Assembly (NCBI GenBank): GCA_000727475.1
Contig: KL647290.1
Coordinates: forward strand, 930,739 to 994,738
Direction of reading: 5' to 3'
Origin: Sarcocystis neurona
Lineage: Eukaryota; Apicomplexa; Conoidasida; Eucoccidiorida; Sarcocystidae
DNA: 64,000 nt
A program made the translations under genes and the position numbers. A model generated the notes under the pieces. That model worked only from the letters and a program-made list of their open reading frames with translations. It was not told the origin of the DNA and did not search any database. Positions 59,053 through 64,000 of the stretch are shown here, piece after piece (the first letter of the stretch is position 1; each line of letters starts with the position of its first letter).

Positions 59053-60062
59053 CTATAATTTGTCCCAAAAAGAAGAAATACACGTGCACGACTCCTACGA
59101 CTACTACTGCACTTGGTCGTAGACAAACGGCAGACGGGAGAACGTACGACGCCTACAACTTCTCCGACGACAGAAAAAAGCACGTATTATTGCTGCTGCA
59201 GAAGGAGCACGTGGACGACCACGACTGCCCGCAGTCCTCGCCAGAGAATGCCGAGAAAAATAGTATCCGTCAGATTCCCCTCCTCTTCAAGCACACGCTC
59301 CCGTAGGACGTGCACGGCGCGCGCGGGACGGTGATGGACCTGCTGCGCCCGACGTATGCCTCTGTGCCTGTGTGCCTGTGTGTGTCTACTTTTTTCATCG
59401 TTTTGCTGTAAAAGGCCCTTCGCCGGTACGCGTGGCGTTGACCTGCCTAGACAGGAGACGGCTCACTCGTGTCAGAAGCAACGGCCACGTCTGTCTACCC
59501 CCTCCCTTCTCGCCTGTCTTTGCACTGCAGGACCGCGCCCCCGTGTGTATCTCCGAGCAAGAGAGAACGTCGACGCAGAGAAAGACAGACAGAGAAGATA
59601 TATACATATACTGAGAGAGAGAAAGAAGGGCCAGCAATCGAAGAAGTGGCGGGAAGAAACGAGAAATGACACTGAAAAAGAGGAAAAATCGAATTTACTG
59701 AAGTTGTCCAGAGTGGAAAAGCAGTTTTCTCTCTCTCGTTACGAGTGTTTCTCCTTCATACGGCTACACAGGGACGCACACATACACACGAGAGTGTTTG
59801 TTTATCTCTCTTTTTCTCTCCACATACATACATATATATATGTATACGCGTTTGTGTGTCTCTCTGTATATACGTTTGTATATACGTATGTATATATGCA
59901 TGTATATATGCGTATGTATGTATATATGTATGTATGTATGTACGTATGTATGTATGTGTGTATGCACGTGTGTCTGTGTTGCTCTCTCTTGCTTGCATGC
60001 ATGCGGCTGACGCAGATAGGGAAAGAAAGTGAACATGAAGAAGGCAGGTCCCGCAAATTTAC
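59053..60062. other. intron or intergenic with TATG repeats
   Basis: Contains a plus-strand open frame (59356-60075) that ends in microsatellite-coded residues, and a (TATG)n/TGTA run at 59820-59990. No supported exon. Confidence 0.35.
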
Positions 60063-60168
60063 CGCGCATTCGTAAGAAGCTGGAGACATGCCGTCCATAT
60101 GCTGTGCAGCAAGGGGTGAAATGCGACGCTGTCCTTCAGCAGCCGCAGCAGCAGTGGCCGATACCGCG
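60063..60168 (-). CDS. candidate small exon, minus strand
   Basis: Acceptor GTTTTCCACAG and donor GCG/GTAAAT bracket 106 nt reading AVSATAAAAAEGQRRISPLA then AQHMDGMSPASYECA (phase 2 in, phase 0 out). The poly-Ala run suits this part of the window. It lies upstream of the 58141-59052 exon on the same strand, but an intermediate exon would be needed to satisfy the phase. Confidence 0.3.
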
Positions 60169-60217
60169 CTGTGGAAAACGTCACGCACAGAAGAACGACG
60201 CCGCGTACAAGTCACCG

Positions 60218-60423
60218 GGTGTACGTACACCGCAGAAGACGTCACAGAGCGGCATCGGTAGACTCAACTCACAAACGACGTGAAAATTGCCAGCGCGACA
60301 GTCTTTGTCACCGCGTGGGTGTTGATCGGGTGTACGTACACCGCAGATGTCACACAATACGGCGTGAATACGACGCCCCACGAGGCACCGTCGCTGGAAA
60401 ATGTGTGCGGTGTACGTACACCG
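60218..60423. repeat. three more copies of the GGTGTACGTACACC palindrome
   Basis: Exact 14-bp copies at 60218-60231, 60329-60342 and 60410-60423, each followed by GC. The first two are followed by CGCAGA-GTCACA-like sequence. Spacing is 111 and 81 bp. The flanks differ from those of the 47.6-48.3 kb array, so mainly the palindrome is shared. Confidence 0.9.
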
Positions 60424-60819
60424 CGACTGCAGAACACGACCCCGTCCTCCTTCTTCTCTTCCTTCTTCTCGAAGCAGGCCTCTCCACAGGTATTCGCCAA
60501 GAGAGAAAAAAGAGGAAGACATGCAAAGCGGAAGACGTAAAAGCACGGAGACAGCCAGAAGAAAGAGACGGCCAGAGAGACAGGGAAGAAGTTCAAAGAG
60601 AGTCATCCCATCTTTCAAAACCTCCGTCTCCACACGTATGGATGACGTCAAGGCGTACATATATCTACATATCTAACACATATTTGTACACACACAGACG
60701 TGTGTACGCGTGTAAATACGCTGTGAGTGCCTACGTCTCCTTAACGGAAAGCGCGTAAAGCGACGCAATGCAAAGAAGTCACTTTTTTCTTCGAGGGATA
60801 TAAATACATGTATGGGAGA

Positions 60820-61600
60820 GGAGGAGAGACAATCGGAATTACCCACACATACATATATACTGGTAGGCCTCACTTCGTATATCTGTATGCATATATACAG
60901 CTCTACGTATTTATGTATGTCTCTCTACTTCTGTACAGACGAAATTCGAACTCGTATATAATATCCACACACACAGCAAAATGACTACACATCTACACAT
61001 ATAGACATCTGTGGATAAAAACATTTATACGTACACATTGATTACCCATACACTTATATATATATACAGGTACCTAGTAATCACATATATATATATATAT
61101 GTATATATGTATATTTACATACAAATGTGTGAAGGTATATACGTACATCCTTAATATATACATATCTATATATATACACATTTGTACGCGTAAATAGAAA
61201 CACTTATACATAGAGTGATTATACATTTATATGTCTATACAGGCATATACGTATAGAGATGTCCACATGAAGCAGTAAAGGGGTCATTTGTGTATTTCCA
61301 CACCCGCACAAATACGCGTACGCACGCGCGTATCTTTTTCTTCTCTGCCCTCTACGTATACATATATCATACACATACATACATATATATGTATATACAT
61401 ATATATTTTCTTCCCTCTCTCTCTCTGTCTCTTTGTATGTATATCTGTGCGCGCATATATATACAGATACACGGTATACATATAGATACACATGCAAAAC
61501 TTTCTACCTTCGCTCCCTCTGTGTCTTTATATACATATGTACATTCTTACGTCTTTCTCTTCTACACATACACACGTATATAAATAGATAGGAAGATCCC
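60820..61600. repeat. TA/CATA-rich block
   Basis: TATATA, ACACAT and GTATAC tracts interleaved with short unique pieces, about 780 bp. Confidence 0.75.
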
Positions 61601-61954
61601 CTTCTCCTGGGCAGGGAGACTACAGACTGCTCACTCCTGTCGCTGCACGTGCGTCAACTTCTGCCCGCGAAACCGCGGACTGTCCACGCAGCAGCAAGAA
61701 AGGGAGAGACGCGCATTTAAGCAGAGAAGACAGAGAAATCTATACTTACCCAAATTTATGTATATCTGTGTGTGTGTAGAGAGAGGGAAATAGAGGAGAA
61801 GTGAACGCCAGCTCGGCCTTCGTTACACGGGCAAGAAGTGGACTTCAAAAATGTAAATGCCCTTCTACATAGGTGTATGTATATATCTGTCCACGCAGGC
61901 ATGCCCTCCCCGACACAAATACGTATACATGCACATACATATATACATATATGT

Positions 61955-62147
61955 GTGGCAGGTAAAATACGTGTATATATGTCTGGCACGAGAAATACGT
62001 ATATATATATACCTTGCACGAGAAATAAGTATATACATACACATATATATTTATATATATATATACGCACGCATATGTGCATATGTCTGGCAGGGGAAAC
62101 ATATATATATATATACATACATATGTATCTGGCAGGAGAACCACGTG

Positions 62148-62183
<36 letters not shown>

Positions 62184-62430
62184 TATGTGTACATGTCTGG
62201 CAGGGGAAACACGTACACATATACGTATATATACGTATATGTATGTCAAGCAGGAGGAGAAAGATGGTAGGCATATGTGTATGTTTATCAAGAAAGATAC
62301 GCACATATATATATGTGTATGTCTGGCTGGAGAAGAATGACGTACATACGGGCATTCATTCATGTATGTTTCGTAGGAGAAAGAGAAATATTTATGCGCG
62401 TATATGTTTGGCAGGAGAGAGACGGTGAGA
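61955..62430. repeat. composite minisatellite: TCTGGCAGGAGAA core plus TA tract
   Basis: About ten copies of ATGTCTGGCAGGGGAAACA or close variants (TGGCACGAGAAATACG, TCTGGCTGGAGAAGAA, TTTGGCAGGAGAGA) alternate with TA/CATA tracts, at a period of roughly 35-75 bp. The rightmost copies lie immediately beside the end of the 62442-62949 open exon. Confidence 0.85.
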
Positions 62431-62441
62431 GGCAAGGTGGA

Positions 62442-62949
62442 TTAGAAGAGAAGCAAAGGAAACTGACGAGAAAGCAAATCTGGGGAAAGCAGTTGTTGAA
62501 TTTCAGCCGCTTCAGTAGACGTTAGACGACGGCTGGTCTCTCCCCCTGCTCTGCTGCTGCCGTCCTCAGGGCCCACGACCGTCCCGTCCGCACTTGGCCT
62601 CTGCTGCTGCAGTTGCTGCTGCACGTCTCTTCCCGTTTCCAAGTCGCTTTCTTCCTCGGCGTCTGCAGCACGCAGCCACCCGCTCCGCAGCAAATCTCCG
62701 CGCAGATGTAGTTGAAGTGCTGCAAGACTGCACGGCAGCCCCCCCACCGCGGTCTTCCCCAGCAGCGCGTTGTCGTCTCTCTTCTCCTCCTCTCCCCTGC
62801 TGCTGCTGTGGCTGCTGCTGCTGTGGCTGCTGGTGTGTGGGGGCCAGCTCGCAGCAGCAGCCGCAGAGAGTCCCTTCGTCTCTAAGTAGCGCCTCAGGGC
62901 CTGGAGACGTGGGGAGACTAGACGCAGAGCCACCACGGGGCTTTCTGCT
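62442..62949 (-). CDS. candidate exon with CAG-type repeats, minus strand
   Basis: After an acceptor GTGCTGCTGCAG the minus strand is open for about 169 codons in one frame, reading VVALRLVSPRLQALRRYLET early and ALQLHLRGDLLRSGWLRAAD later, and ending at a stop at 62442. A second frame is open for about 120 codons and holds a poly-Gln run with interspersed prolines. Either could be coding, since trinucleotide repeats open all frames. A preceding exon at about 63315-63170 (acceptor TTTGCAG, donor CTG/GTGAGG) fits the second frame in phase 0. Confidence 0.35.
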
Positions 62950-63344
62950 CTGCAGCAGCACCAACACAGCAGCAAATTTTCTCTTCCGTCAGTGGTGGTT
63001 GTGTAAGAGGGGAAATACTCAGACGCCCACTTTCCCTTTTCTCCCGCTGTCTGTCTGTCCTCCCTCTCTCCTTCTCAAAAACATTTATGTCTGCATGCGA
63101 ACAGCAGGTCCTCCTTCTTGCCTTTTCTTCCTTTCCTTCCTTTCTCGCCTTTTCTCTTTTCCCCTCACCAGTACACACACATGGATACACGCTGGAGCGC
63201 GCAGCGTGGGTTGAAGAAGAGATCTGTCGAGGCGGAAGTGTCGGGAGAAATGCAACTCAGCAGCAGCAAGTGAGGCCTTTCGACATGGCACGTGCCGGTA
63301 AACTGCAAAGCAGCAGCACCAGCAAAGGAGAACAATATACATAT

Positions 63345-63760
63345 ACATGCAGAAAGACAAAGAAAAAATCTCTCTCTATACATGTAAATGTAGGTCTCTC
63401 TCTCTCTACATATATATATGTGCGGTAATATATAGATACGAACTGACATCCACAAGCGCACAGGAGATCAATACTACGAGGCATATTCTTCATATACATA
63501 ATAGACATATATATAGAGAGAAATAGATGTCTGTATGTATTTCTACGTACAGATGTAGAGATATGTGTGGATATACTTATGTATATATGTATCTCTACAC
63601 GCGTATGTGTGTACATGTACACCTGTATATACGTACATCTAAAGACGAACACATGGATATATATACTTGTGTATACGTATCTCTATGTATATACATATAT
63701 ATACTTGTGTACTCGTAAGTATGTCTGTATGTATATATATATATGGGTAGAAAGGAAATG
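63345..63760. repeat. TA/GTATG microsatellite block
   Basis: TATATA, (CT)n and GTATAC tracts, about 415 bp. Confidence 0.75.
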
Positions 63761-63837
63761 CGCGTGCCTACGTAGAGGTGGTAGGAAGGGACATCAGCAG
63801 AGACAGCAAGCGACACGACAACTTCCCTGTGATACCG

Positions 63838-64000
63838 AAAGAGAGAAACAGAGAGACAGAGAGACAGACGGAGACAGGGAGACGGAGACAGGGAGAAGGA
63901 GACGGGACAGAGGGAGACGGAGATGTAAAGACGGAGACAGAGGGAGACAGATGGAGACGGAGACGGAGACAGAGGGAGACGGAGATGGAAAGACGGAGAC
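63838..64000. repeat. purine-rich GGAGAC minisatellite, runs off the window
   Basis: The + strand is nearly all purine apart from the C in GGAGAC/GACAGA hexamers. A longer unit of about 62 bp (GACAGAGGGAGACGGAGATG and following) repeats at 63906 and 63968. Confidence 0.9.

Overview
The window looks like nuclear chromosomal DNA of a coccidian apicomplexan, most likely an Eimeria-type parasite. Genes are split by many GT-AG introns, several of them long and sitting just behind the start codon. Conserved eukaryotic housekeeping proteins can be recognised by reading across splice sites. The right part is packed with (TA)n/(CATA)n microsatellites and CAG-type trinucleotide runs that turn into poly-Ala, poly-Gln, poly-Glu and poly-Ser inside very large exons. 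This two-faced layout (repeat-poor, then repeat-rich) is what is known as P and R segments in Eimeria chromosomes. The species assignment is inference.

Left part, about 1-38.6 kb, repeat-poor. Four genes are recognised with good support by translating across introns: Sm protein G on the minus strand (1159-2914), a 76-residue 4F5/zinc-finger protein of the plant At2g23090 type (7664-9834, plus), 60S ribosomal protein L7/uL30 (12885-16855, plus) and the SF3b subunit SF3B5 (24030-27018, plus). Two of the four, SmG and SF3B5, are spliceosome components. Between them are weaker predictions with consistent reading phase: a 123-residue proline-rich protein divergent from L7 (11854-12692, minus), a 48-residue two-exon protein (3716-4239, minus) and isolated exons. 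From about 30 to 38 kb the content changes to short, cysteine-bearing, apparently secreted or membrane proteins: a two-TM protein (35919-36629), a cysteine-rich exon with a hydrophobic tail (33860-34352) and a gene whose spacing of conserved residues resembles the TA4/SAG surface antigens of Eimeria (37192-37783).

Right part, about 38.7-64 kb, repeat-rich. The minus strand carries two huge exons, 38764-41711 and 43431-47529, joined in phase. Smaller exons at 50.1, 50.8-51.0, 52.5-52.9 and 58.1-59.1 kb also fit one reading phase, so a single gene of more than 2,800 codons is possible. Its alternating leucine-rich helices and long acidic tracts weakly recall the nucleolar MYBBP1A/POL5 (DNA polymerase phi) family. 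Introns and spacers here are filled with microsatellites and several unusual minisatellites: a 14-bp perfect palindrome repeated about every 67 bp and recurring 12 kb away, a TCTGGCAGGAGAA composite repeat, a 66-bp duplication, a 200-bp duplication of an exon-intron junction and a purine-rich array at the end of the window.

No rRNA, tRNA or CRISPR locus was found. Intron boundaries are predictions made by eye and need transcript data.
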